Shown one piece after another: positions 11,013 through 22,312 of a stretch of DNA of 64,000 bases. The notes beneath the pieces are model-generated. The model saw only the letters and a program-made list of their open reading frames with translations. It was not told the DNA's origin and ran no database searches. A program made the translations under genes and the position numbers. Numbering within the stretch: position 1 is the first letter of the stretch; every line of letters starts with the position of its first letter. The DNA comes from Eutreptiella sp. 'Long Island Sound 2002' (Eukaryota > Euglenozoa > Euglenophyceae > Eutreptiales > Eutreptiaceae). The DNA is taken from assembly GCA_964036045.1 (NCBI GenBank), contig OZ038380.1, positions 183,730,185-183,794,184 on the forward strand, in the 5' to 3' direction.

Positions 11013-11025
11013 TGGTAGCAGAGGC
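11013..11025 (+). other. Primer binding site of element B
   Basis: TGGTAGCAGAGGC directly follows the LTR. The first 12 bases match the complement of the 3' end of eukaryotic initiator methionine tRNA, the usual minus-strand primer for Ty3/gypsy elements. Confidence 0.88.
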
Positions 11026-12683
11026 TACCTGAATGTTGTTCCTTTGGTGTCCCAACCACAGTTAGCTCCCCAGTACGGCCCCGTAGATCCCGCCACCTCC
11101 GGAGACGTAACGATTACGCTGCCGTGGTGCTGTGCGAACGAGGCCTTGAGAGGAATGCCTTGCGCTAGCCCAAGCTGCCCAAGAAGGGCACAAATCAGCA
11201 GCTGTGGGGACCCAAATTACAATCCCAATCCCAGTCGAAATTGGCCATCAAGCAGCTGGAATCTCCCAGCCTACGCTGATGGCAACGCTCCGGTGGACCT
11301 TACGGAGCTGGCAGGTACCCACATCCCTTACCAATGTCCCACATTCGAGACCATCGAAGCCGACATTGACGACATTGAGATGGGTGGTCCAGGTGAGGTA
11401 CCTAACTATAATCGACCAGCCAATTGGGCACAATGGGACAACCATTTGTCTTCAGAAGTGACCCGTAACCTTGAGGCGCTTGAGGCCCTTTGTCTATTAG
11501 CCACGTCTAAGCTGAAAGGTCAAGAAAGAATCGCCTCTGATTTTTTATTCGAATATTTTTTCCTCCTTCAAGAAGAAATTAATACCAGGATGTGGTGGTG
11601 TTCTCAAGAAGATGAATCTTTTGCCATTTTTTTGCAGATCTGGGAGGCAAGCCCCTTCCCGAAGGAGAAGAACAAGGCACCTGTTGCCGGGCCCTCCGCC
11701 CCTCATCCCTCTGTTTCCATCCGCGACGATCTAGCCGCTGCGGTTGAGGAAGGAATTTTAGAGGCAGCTAGGCAGGCAAGCCTGGAAATTAGGGCTGAAG
11801 GAGCTCCCCAAGTGGACTCCTGGCTGCGAACCACTGAGATTAGCGGTCCGACAGCCTGCTCAGGCCCTTCAGGACACAGTATGTACTGTCCTGCCGACTG
11901 CTCTTGCAGATTACAGCGAGATACTGAGCTCCAATTGCTCAAAGATCAAATGCAACTCATCATTCAGACGCTGGAAATTAAAGATCTTTTCAAGACACAC
12001 ATGCGGTCTGAGGGCGCATCATCGGTGGAACAAACAACAGAACCGTCGGAGGAGGCGACAGAAATTTTTTCGATTGCTCCTTCGGTGGACTCTAAGACCA
12101 CCGATGCCAGGATCAGCAGGACTAAGCTAAAGGAAAGGGTTACAATCTCTCGATCACAGAGTAGGTCGGCGAAGGCTAGGACTGAGGCTCAGAATGCCAA
12201 GCGAACTGCCTCCCGTACTGCCCTTCCTGCTGTTGATTCCAATGCAATAGCCCAGATGTTGCTCGCCCAGACCCTCGCCGGAGCTGGTGTGGCTAATGAT
12301 GCCGCCAAGGTGTCTGCCATTACGGCCGGTGTTGGGCTGGATTCACTTCTAAATCCTACTTCATTGCGACTTCGTCAGGTTGCCAAGCAACCGAAGTATC
12401 ATGGGAACCCCAGACGTTGGCCTCAGTTCCAACGGGAATTTAGACTGTGGGTTAAGACTCCAAAGCTCCAGGATGATCAGTTCCTGATGGCCCTCTTGGA
12501 CTGCCTTGAGGGAGCGCCGGCCAACACTTGGCTCAGGACCTGGAGTGATCGTGAAGATTCAAGTTCCCCCCTTACCTTTGATGAGGTGTGGGAACAGTTG
12601 GAGGTACGTGGATCCCGGCTGCCAGAGGACCATTACCACCAGATGTTGAAGAATTTTCCTTCGTTCTCGCGATGAATCTTGCA

Positions 12684-12691
12684 CGAAGTGC
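12684..12691. repeat. Target site duplication of hAT copy 1, left
   Basis: CGAAGTGC, repeated at 13733-13740 on the other side of the insert. Eight bp is the hAT superfamily length. Confidence 0.9.
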
Positions 12692-13732
12692 TAGGGATGC
12701 AGGTTCGAATTCGCACGAATTCGCTCGAATTCGAATTCGCCCCGAATTCGCACGAATTCGTGGACCACCCCGAATTCGAATTCGCAACTTCAAACTCGAA
12801 TCCTCCCTGATTCGCTTGATTGAATCCATAGGCACCTACAATTTACCTTGTAGGTTGCACTTCACCTGTTTACATATGGGTATGCCACTACCCGGTACCA
12901 TATCGCATAAAAGATTTCCCAAAAGCTTCCGTAACCTTGCAATTTTTGTTATTTGTTGTTGCTTGCATTTACCATGCTGAAACGATTTGACGATTTGACA
13001 GAAATAAAGCAAATCAAAACCAAGAATTCCAAAGTTCCTTGCTTCTTTCAAATGCCTTTTGGAAAAGAAGCAGGAACGAAGCATGCAAGATCACCAATCC
13101 ACACACAAACCATCACATGTGAACCACTTGTTGCCCTTGTTGGGCCTTCATTCATTGCACTCTTGAATTGAATCGTTGGACTTGAAGTAATCTAAGAGAG
13201 AGCATACACGGCACCGGGAAAGGTAAGGAGGGTACCGCTGTCAAGGATACGCAAGGGCTACACGGGGCTACGTACATAGCTTATAGGGAGGTTGGAGCAG
13301 GTGCGCTGGCTGGGTGCAGTTCGGTGCACGTCGTTAGCTCCGTGCACATCGTTGTGGGTGCCCAGGGCCTCACTGCGGCTACGTCGGGCTGCTCTCGGCT
13401 GCTTCTCCTTCCACACACGCCCGACAGTGCGTGGTTGCCAAGGGGCAACACGTTTTGACTGTCAAAAATTAGAAAAAAAAAGTCGAAACTCAAAAGTTCG
13501 GGACGGGGTTTTCTTCAAACTGGTGAACTTCTGGGGAGAATGGAGGTTACCGCCGTGTTCGGTGGAGCTAGGCGGACACAGCGGTGTGTTCAAAACTCAA
13601 AAGTAACTTTTGTTTTCGAAAACGGGCAGTACTAAGAATTTCAGGCCGAATTCGCAGCGAATTCGCGCTGCGAACGAATTCGCAGCGAATTCGGCGAATT
13701 CAAATTGAATTCGCTGCGAATCTGCATCCCTA
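12692..13732. mobile_element. Non-autonomous hAT-like transposon, copy 1 (in element B gag)
   Basis: A 1,041-bp insert with 11-bp terminal inverted repeats (TAGGGATGCAG / CTGCATCCCTA), close to the maize Ac ends, and an 8-bp duplication. Both subterminal regions carry many copies of a CGAATTCG palindrome, probably transposase-binding sites like the subterminal arrays of known hAT elements. There is no transposase ORF, so it would need one supplied in trans. It is homologous in reverse orientation to 48386-49617 but has an internal deletion of about 190 bp. The longest internal frames (about 100 codons) are shared with that copy but match nothing I recognise. Confidence 0.9.
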
Positions 13733-13740
13733 CGAAGTGC

Positions 13741-14933
13741 AAGACAAGAGACAGCGCTTCTGGAATCTCGTAGAAGAATCTGAACATTCAGGCGAAAAAT
13801 TTTCTAGTGCCGAGCTGAAAAATCTGATTTTTGACAAGATCCCCTCAGAAACCGCCGCCATCCTTCGGAATAAACAGTCCGAAGAAAAGGTCAAGACCTG
13901 GTGGGCGGAAGTCGATGGCTTCGACGCCTCGGCCAACAGGTTTACGGTCAGGGAGGCACTTCAAAAGTGCTCCCCCACGTCGTTTTCCAAGGTGAAATTC
14001 ACTGAAAACACGTGGCAAATCAAATTTAATGAACACGAGGATCGGGACTTGTTTGTCCAAGTCCTCAACAAGGGAGTAAGTTTCCACGGCCATCGCCTGA
14101 AGGCCAGGAACTGGGTGTTTTCGTTCACCCCGCAGGAACTGTGGGAAGAGGTTGAGCGGCTCGCTGACGCCGCCAATCAAAATTTCCATGAGGGTCTTGG
14201 GGGAAACAAGAATACCCAGCAAAACACCCAAAATGGGGCCCAAAAGGGCAACAAAAAGGTGAATGACACCCGGAATGTTCAGGATCATTGTAGCATCTGC
14301 CTTCTTTTAGGTTCTACGAACCGAGCTAAGACGCATTCTACTGGTAATCACCGATGGTCTGCTTACGATCACAAGGTGATTGGTGAAAATGTCAGTAATT
14401 CGCAGAATTCAGACAGGAATGACAGACAGGTGCATGGTGCAAAGGGGGGAAAGGGTAATCCGACCCCTTCCGGTGGAAACAAAAATACTGGAGGCCCTGG
14501 CGGGTCCCAAGGCAAAGGAAATCGGACTCCATCCGGCTCCGGTGGGCAGCCAAACGGCCAGACAAGTCCCAATGGCAACGCCGGAGGCGGAAATCGAAAT
14601 CCAGGCCAAACCCCTCAATCCGGTACAAACAAAGGAAATGCTCCAGGATCACAGGGTAAAGGTAAGGGAAATCCTTCAGGAACCCCTTTCCCTGGTAAGG
14701 GCAGAGGGCGTGGCGACGGTGGAGGTCCATCATCCGGCGGCCGTGGCCGTGGACGCGGAAAGGGCAACCATCGTGTGGATCAGGTCTCAGGTGCAGATCA
14801 GGTGTCCGATGCGGATCGAGATTATGTCGAAAATGCCCTGAATCCAGCAGATGATCCGTTCCAAGATGAGTGGATCGACGAATCAGGCTGTGTTCACAAT
14901 GTTAACGCAGCCGCTGGAGGTCAGAACGCCTAG
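13741..14933 (+). pseudogene. gag: Element B gag, 3' part, ending at the gag/pol stop
   Basis: The gag frame resumes in the correct phase after the hAT and its duplication. A frame opening inside the transposon (13584) runs straight into it. The region continues the capsid, then has a Cys/His cluster near 14285-14375 (CSIC, then TH and NHRW) that may replace the usual CCHC zinc knuckle. A long Gly/Asn/Lys/Arg-rich tail (14430-14780) is likely RNA-binding nucleocapsid. It ends at TAG 14931-14933, after which the frame stays open into pol. Confidence 0.85.
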
Positions 14934-14968
14934 GGGAGCCACGAAAATCGCCCCTCCCCAGGCGATTT
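14931..14968 (+). promoter_or_regulatory. Gag/pol stop codon with readthrough-type RNA structure (element B)
   Basis: TAG at 14931-14933 is followed by GGG and 11 nt later by a perfect 8-bp hairpin: AAATCGCC (14945-14952), loop CCTCCCCA, GGCGATTT (14961-14968). The loop CTCCC can pair with GGGAG at 14934-14938, giving a pseudoknot. The frame then stays open for 43 codons to the first pol start-like codon and on into protease. Gammaretroviruses are known to read through a gag UAG using a downstream pseudoknot; the analogy is inference. Confidence 0.65.
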
Positions 14969-17900
14969 CAGGCATGATCCCCAAATTCCTGATCGACCAT
15001 TACTTGATGTAGGGTCGCTTGTCTCCTCTCCCCTGGATTCGGCAGCGGATCCTTCTGTTGTAGTGGACGAGGTTGGTGTACAGTCCAAGCACAGGGCCCG
15101 TCAGTTCGTCACAAAGCTGTGGGTCTCTGATTGCAAGGGAAATTTCCACCTCGCCACTTGTTTGTGTGAGAATGGATCAGAGGTAAATCTCCAATCCAAT
15201 TCATTCTCACCCGACGACTGCGTGTTTGAGTCGCCTCATCCTGTTACCCTCGAGGGAGTTTCTGGACATTCTCTCGCAGCTGGGCAACGCGGTTGTTATA
15301 TATCAACTCATTTGGTCGCTCAAGACCTTTGGGAAGAGCAAAATGTGGAAGAAGTTGTCCTTAAGGATGACTACTTCTATCGTGCCGACATAAAGTATGA
15401 CCTTTATTTGGGCCATCCTTGGCTTCGCAAGAACAGGGTAGCGCCCGTAGGTCATCGTCGTTGTTTTTTGCTGGAGTCAGGTCCCTTGGAGCGTCCTGAA
15501 TTTCGTTTTTTGCACGCAGGGTTTAAAAGTGCAGAAGAATTTTTGAAGCAAAAGGTGACACCAAAATTTGGTGAAGATGTCACCATTGCAGAGGTGAATG
15601 GGAGTGCCGATTACTCCCAAGAGTTAGAATGTCTTCGTAGGGACTCCCAGCCACGACGCCCTTCGCGCTGGCACTCTTCATCCTACAGAGTTGTCGACAA
15701 ATGGCGCGATGCAATTTGTGAATACTTTCATGAACACCATTCCTTTTGGCCCCAATATGATGCCTTTGCTAACCGTATGAACAAGCGCTTTGACAAGCAC
15801 TTTAGCGACGCTTGGACCCACAAATGGGACAAGAAGTTGTGGATTAATCCTCCGTTTCACTTAATCCAGCAGGTCATCCACAAAATCAAGCAAGATAAAA
15901 CCCAGGCAATTTTAGTTGTGCCCTTGTGGGACGACAAGCCTTGGTTTCAGGAATTACAAGACATTTGTGTAGATTACATCGAACTTCCCAGGAAGATTAA
16001 GCTGTATGCCAGGGACGACACAGGTCCCCTGCCACAGCGGTCCTGGAGTTCGCTTGCATTCCTGGTGGATGGAAACCTTTCTGACTCTAATTCTGCTGAT
16101 TCTGGTACTGATTCTTGTGTTGTGTCTGAATCTGAGATTGAGCGTGGTACTGATGATGAATCTATTTTTTCTGATTTTTGTCCGTCAGATACCCAAGGTG
16201 ATTCAACGTCCAATGGATCCGCCTCGTCTCCCTCTTCCCCAATACGATCGACATCGAAAAGAATCTTCAGTGCACGGGCGAAGAAAAATTCCAAATCGCG
16301 CCGCAAATTCAGAGTTTTTTATGAAAAACCCCCTGTGGAAGCTTTCATGGATCCTTTCGAGGAGCTGGATCACGAGGAGAATCTCTGGGATTTCGACACT
16401 CGACCCACCTATCTTCAAGAGGCAGTTGATACGGACCTGTTTAGGGACATCCGTAAGAAGATTCTTCCTGCCAAAGCCGAAGAAGTCGCCAAAGTTTTTT
16501 CGACAGTAATTCCTGGCGATCAGGTGGACACTGAATTGTGTTCCAAGTCAAGAGAAAAGATTTTTGAGGAACGGAAGGACACAACCCTTTCAGGAAAGTT
16601 GATCAAAGACCCCCCTGTCCGTGGGCAGTTCGGTGAAGCCTTCATCGAGCTTCGTGAAGGGTACAAGGCGAAGAAACAGCGCCCTTATGAGAACCATGGA
16701 CATAAACATGAGATTCTCAGAAAAATCATTGAGAGAAATCTCAGGGAATTTGGTTGGCTTGAGGGTTGTATGACCAGCGAATGGTGCTGTGCACCCTTCA
16801 CAGTCCCGAAGCCACCGCCTGCAGACCAGAACACAATTGATGGTTGGCGAATGGTGGTTGATTTTCGCAATCTCAACGCCGAAACCAAGGCGGATTCGCA
16901 CCCCCTGCCCCTCATTGAGGAGGAAATCGCCAAGAGGGCGAGAGGTTGTTTGTTTTCTGTGCTGGATCTCCGTCACGGCTTTCACCAAATGCCGTTGAGG
17001 AAGGACAGCCGACCTCTCACCTGTATGTGCACGCCATGTGGCCCAGTCCAATGGACGGTCATGCCCATGGGCCTGAAGAATGCCCCCTCGTTTTTTCAAA
17101 GAATGATGGAGGATGTGCTGTTCACAACCCATCCTGAGCTTCGTGCCTTTGTGAGTGTGTACATAGATGACATAATCATCGCGACGGAGGGGGAGGGACT
17201 GACCGAAGCCGAGCTGGTGGCCCTACATGAGAAGCAGCTGAACCAAGTTTTGGACATTCTTGACGGCAATCAGCTGATTTGTGGGCCAAAGAAGGGAAAA
17301 TTATTTTTAAAATGAGTCGAATTTTGTGGTTCTCTCCTAGAGAATGGCACCCGACGACCCAGTCCAGGGAAGCTCGTCGCTATTCAGAAGTGGAAGCGCC
17401 CTGAGACGATCACGGAGTTGAGAGGATTCCTGGGTCGTTGCAATTTTTACCACACTTTTGTGCCGAATTATGCCAAATTTGCTGCCCCCCTCACTGAATT
17501 ATTGAAGGTAGGGAGAGATGCAGGCAAGGCAGGTTCAAAGGTTCGTGTCAAGTGGACTGACGATTGCGAGGAGGCCTTCCATCACTTGAAGGCGGCCCTC
17601 TGCGAAGTTGCCACGTTGCATGTGCCCCAATTTGACCGGCCCTTCTACATTAGAACCGACGCTTCTAGGTACGCGATCGGAGCTGTTCTTGAACAGGTTG
17701 ATGAAGCCACCGGCGATCATTACCCTCTTGCATTTTGGTCTCGGAAGCTAGCCCCACGCCAAATGCAATGGTCGCCGCGTGAGCAAGAAACGTAAGCCAT
17801 AATTTGCGCTTTAAAAAAGTACCAATCGTGGGTTGGCACCAATCGAGTCGAGGTCCTGACGGATCATCGATCTCTGGAGTATTGGGCCACCGAACACATT

Positions 17901-20117
17901 GATACTGTCGCGAGCCCAGCTGGTCGACGGGCCAGATGGCACGAATTTCTCAGTCTGTTTGACCTCCATGTGTCGTATTTGCCTGGAAAACACAACACGG
18001 TAGCGGATGCTCTGAGCCGATGGGCTTACCCCGCTTCAGAGGGGCTGCAAAGTACCAACATCCATGGTACGGAGCAGGACCGCCATGTCATCATCGAATG
18101 GGATCAGGAAGAAAAGAAACTCATTCGACGTGCATGCATGCAGTGCGCTGTTAAACAGCACGCATTGCCGTGTCACGACATCACGGCCATCTCAGATCCG
18201 GCGCATGCTCATGAGATCTGTACCAAAACACTGAAAGTCGTGGAAAAAGTCACCGATCCCTCCTCAGGGAGTGTGAAACGGTTTGACTATACCCGACGAG
18301 TAAGTCGATTTCGGTTGATCCAGGGCATTAAGCGTCGAGATCCGGCCAAAACTCCACCCCTGCCTAAAGATTCCCTGATCATCCGTGACTGGACGTCCGA
18401 TTATCTGCAGGATCCCATGTTTAAAGAGGTCTTTGGAAATCTCCAATCCAAAGATGCTCACAAGGATGGGATTTTTCCTGAGTACTCGTTGGATGGGGGG
18501 AAGCTGTGGATGGAGGGTAAATTGTGCGTACCAGACGCCCTAGCCCCCCGAGTGTTAAACTGGTGGCATAAATGGGAGTCCCCCCACGCACATGGCCGTC
18601 GACTGTGGTCGATGATTAAACATAGGTTGTTTGGCTCACGGCTATATACTCACTGCATGAAAGTAGCCGCCGGATGTGCCCAATGTGCTGTCTCGACGCC
18701 CCCCAGCGCGAAGAAGCACGGCCATCTGAGGCCTCATCCTATTCCGGAGCGCCTCTTTAACAGAGTCACCAGTGATTTCTTCTATCTCGGTGAACTCGAT
18801 GACGAAGAGTGCCATTGGACTAATAAAAAAGTCAATGGTGTGCTCCTTATTCAGTGCCGTCATTCCGGCTACATTCAAGTGTTGCCTTGCAACATTGAGT
18901 CGATGACTGGCAAGGCTGCCGCCAAATGGTGCGCGCAGACCTGGATGGGAGGTTGGGACGTCCCATCCGAGGTGGTGACGGATTCAGGCAAAGAGTACAC
19001 CTCCGAATGGTGGAGAGAATTATGTGCTCGCCTTGGAATCCACCACCTGCGATGTGAAATCCACTCGCATCGAGCGCTGCCTGGCGAAAGAGCCGGCCGC
19101 TCACTTATAAATATGCTTCGTAACGAGCTCGCGAGTGAAAAGGATTTCCATTGGCTTGAGATTCTGTTCGCTATGCTTCGCCGGTACCACAACACGCCTT
19201 TGTATCATGGCCTTTCTCCAAATGAAATTGTCTTTGGACGAAAGAAGTGTTGGTGGAACATGCCGTTGAATAATCCTCGCCCCTGTAAAGATGCTTCGCT
19301 GTTTTTGGACGAAGTCCAACGAGCAGATAAAACTGTCTCTAAATTAATCGAGAAGCATCAAGCTGACTGGCTTTGGGTTCAAAATCAAGGTCGAAAAAAC
19401 CCCCACAATTTTGAAGTCGATGATCGAGTTTGGCTTCGAAAATCCGAAACCACCCTGGACGGAGATGACAAGCTTCTTCCCTTGTGGGAGGGGCCATTCG
19501 CTGTTACAGCGCGTCTTGGTGAGAACAGGTGGAGGATTCGTGTGGATGTCAGCAGGGAAATTGACGTTTCGGGCGATCGCCTCAAGAGAGAGATCCCCTC
19601 CCCCAAGGATCGGGTTAAACCCCTTTTTTGGACTGCGAAACATTTGTCTGATCGGGTCATCGAAGGGGGAAAGTACGAACTCAAGAGGATTGTTGAAGCA
19701 AGACGTGACGCCAAGGGCGAATGGGAATTTCTGTGTGAGTGGAGGGGCTTTGATTCCAGTCACAACAACTGGGAACCAGCCCAATCTTTTGTCCATGGAT
19801 ACACCAAGGGGTTCATCGACTTCCTGAAGAAGCACCCCGAAATTGGTGTACTCCTGACAGACTGTTTGTCGAAACCAGACAGACAAGTGGAGAGCGACGG
19901 AAAACGACCTGTGGTGAATCGAGATCCAGCCTTTTACGGCCCTCAGCAGCCACATTCCAGGGCTGATCCGTCGATCCCCCCTCCTGCGGTCAGGCCAGCC
20001 CAGGAGCCAAATGAGGACCAAGCTTCGAGTTCGGCCGCTGATCTGCAGCGCCCAAGCTGTACAAGGGCTAGGCCAGACAGGTTGGTGGTCACATGTATTC
20101 GTGCTTGGCCGAATTGA
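14934..20117 (+). pseudogene. pol: Element B pol: protease-like, MTase-like, RT, RNase H, integrase, chromodomain
   Basis: Pol is in the gag frame. A retropepsin-like region is near 15140-15440, but the active-site triad reads ENG (15168-15176) where DTG or DSG is expected. Next is a domain resembling DNA adenine methyltransferases: DAFA at 15759-15770 and WINPPF at 15840-15857, followed by VVPLW. RT, RNase H, integrase and chromodomain then follow as in element A. Two nonsense codons, TGA 17313-17315 (A has TCA) and TAA 17793-17795 (A has TAC), break RT and RNase H. From there the frame is open to TGA 20115-20117. A Ser/Asp-rich linker (16080-16215) separates the MTase-like domain from RT. 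Confidence 0.92.
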
Positions 20118-21765
20118 GAAAGCCATCCTACCACATTCTGCTCAATCCACTGTTCATTCTTTCTGTTTATGTCATGATGTGGATAACTGCGAATGTTTGA
20201 TAATTTGACGTCAATCAATCCATTTTTTCTTTGGTCTCCGTTCGGTAACGTATCCAAAGTCGAAAGCCGAAAGCCACGGAGTGTGCTGCCGTGTTCAGAA
20301 AAAACCAAACTCAGGCTTAATTCAGGCAGATTCGGGGTAATCTTGTCTCTGTTGGTCTGTGCATCTTTGGAATTTGGCTACTCGTGCAGATGGAAGCAAA
20401 TGTACATAATCAAAACGCCGGCCGGCAACATTCACCCCTACAGGCACCCCCTGTAGTACTGGCTGCACCAGATGCGACGCCAGGGACTCAGATCTCACCT
20501 TCATTTGCTGTGATGCTGACGCCAAAGTCCAGATTCAGATCCAGGATCCTCAAATTTACCTTGAATTTCTCAGGTTTGTCCATCATTCTGCCACTGTTGT
20601 ACGAAACCCAGACGTCAATTGTTCAGACAACCTTCAGATAGGAGCTCTAGGGACTTCTAAAAGCAACCTCTGAAGTCCGTAAGCTTCGTTGTATTTTTGG
20701 CACACGCCAATGTGAGCTCAATCCGACCTGAAACTGTCGAAAATGGTGAATCCAAGTGTCTTGTGGGACTTCATCGAAAGATTGGCCTTGTCCAAGTCGA
20801 TTGACACCACCGCCACTGTAAATTCGGTGTCTCTCAGTTATATACTGTCAGTAAAGCGCCTTCAGCGAACCTTCGGCGCGTTACATGCCAAGGATCCAGG
20901 GCCAGCATGTCCCATCATGATGCATCATCACATGATCCACATTTTCATAGAATCTGTTAGATGCTCGCGAACCAACGTGCCGGGAAGCACAATTGAGCTG
21001 AATAAACGACAATATATATTAACTTTAGGCTAAACGAAAGTGTTAGTAGTTTCAGTTCCAGACATTCCGCTTCATTTCACCTCCATCTTAGGGAATTTCC
21101 TCATTTTAGGACAATTCAGATTGATTTCCTTGTCATCTCTTCACATTCCTCGAAGATCTGTTTAGATCTAAGTGCACAGAAGAACATCTCTTCCTTCAAT
21201 GGTTCACTTAGGGTCTGTAGACTACATTTGTATTTGTTTTTCCTTTCTGTGATTGTTTAATCTCCTTCATCTCTGCCCAAATTCATTCTCATTTTGCTGA
21301 ATCTTGTGATCATCCATCAGATGCGCCAATTCTGAGCCTCATGCTGTACTTTTCAGAACGAGAAAAGCGGGATTAACACGATGTAGAGTTCGGCGAGGAC
21401 ACCGTAGCGTGCCCGCGACAGCGAAACTGTGCCAGAGCGCTGAGATGTCACTCCATTTCTTGATCCCCCCACTCAATCCACCAATAATCTACCTCATTCT
21501 CAACCAATGCATGGTTTGGTATCGATTCTCGATACGTTTACATGCTTTTTAGCCCTTAACCTAATGTTTTACTGCACGGAGGACTGTTCGTCACTTCTCC
21601 TTCTGTCACATTTCAGGTTCATCCAGCCTGATTCAGTGCCAATTCAGCCCAAATCAGGTCAGATCAAGCAGATTTCGCCCCATCGAGGCTACATTTCTAT
21701 TCTTTTCTGGGACTTACCCGCACTACGTTCTTCGTTGACGTAGCGACACACCCCAGTGTGTTTTT
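20118..21765 (+). other. Element B 3' UTR, non-coding
   Basis: This 1.65 kb stretch is colinear with the element A 3' UTR apart from the A-only segment. It ends at the polypurine tract. No gene is seen. Confidence 0.8.
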
Positions 21766-21775
21766 GGAGGGGGAG
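21766..21775 (+). other. Polypurine tract of element B
   Basis: GGAGGGGGAG directly before the 3' LTR; plus-strand primer site, as at 5250-5259. Confidence 0.9.
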
Positions 21776-22307
21776 TGTAAGTGCGGCTAGCCCCATCTGC
21801 TCAGATTTTCAGACATTCTGCCCAGATTGGCTACATTTTGGTCATTTTCTTTGCTTCGGCGGAATCGCCGCCTCGCAGCTCAGTCACAGGATATTTCCTA
21901 TATATTTCTGATATGCCGGATTTGATTCCGGGGTCCATTTCCCGTAGATCCGCCGCGTTCCGCTATTTTAGCTGGAATCGCCATTTGCCGCTGACGCGCG
22001 CTCGCGGGCCAGATCGGCCAAACATTTTTACATAATTGGATTATTTAAATCTTTTCAGACAGTTTTGGACACTCAGATGTATTTAGAATAATTCGCATCA
22101 ATTTTCTTCATAGACTGGGATTTTCTGCCGGACCACAATCAGCATGGACCTTGCTTCTGTTGTCGCTGCTCTCGCCTCCGTTGGTGTTCGAGTATCCGGT
22201 TCTACCCCCAATAACAACATCCAGGGAGACTCCTCGCGTGCCTGCCCCACTGGTCTTGCCGGCCCCGAGCCCTCCGGCACCCTCAACGACCCAGGGCAGC
22301 ACTTTCA
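21776..22307 (+). repeat. 3' LTR of element B
   Basis: 532 bp, nearly identical to 10481-11012. Differences noticed are C to G near 21930 and G to A near 22112. It is followed by the ATCAA duplication and then element C RT sequence. Confidence 0.95.
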
Positions 22308-22312
22308 ATCAA
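22308..22312. repeat. Target site duplication of element B, right copy
   Basis: ATCAA, matching 10476-10480. Confidence 0.92.

Larger units (their letters stand above)
10849..12691 (+). pseudogene. gag: Element B gag, 5' part (capsid), broken by TGA and hAT
   Basis: The frame starts at ATG 10849 inside the LTR (good context, CAGCATGG), crosses the LTR end and primer site without a stop, and runs to TGA 12673-12675. Beyond that stop the same frame continues to the hAT insertion at 12692 and resumes at 13741. The N-terminus is rich in Ser, Ala, Pro and Gly. The segment from about 12380 (YHGNPRRWPQFQREF through DQFLMALLDCL) resembles the retrotransposon Gag capsid domain, which builds the particle. 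The TGA just before the hAT is most simply a point mutation of a sense codon. Total Gag without the hAT would be about 1,010 residues. Confidence 0.85.
10481..22307 (+). mobile_element. Element B: full-length family-1 chromovirus inserted in element C pol
   Basis: An 11.8 kb element with 532-bp LTRs, primer site, gag, pol, polypurine tract and ATCAA target duplications. It interrupts the RT of element C in the opposite orientation. By eye the two LTRs differ at only about two positions, which implies a recent insertion. It is nevertheless inactive as it stands: a TGA before the hAT insertion in gag, the hAT itself, and two nonsense codons in pol. Confidence 0.96.

Noticed and set aside
13281-13606. 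Open frames of 70-104 codons inside the hAT, identical in both copies
   Set aside because: Both copies are young relatives, so shared frames are expected; no transposase motif.
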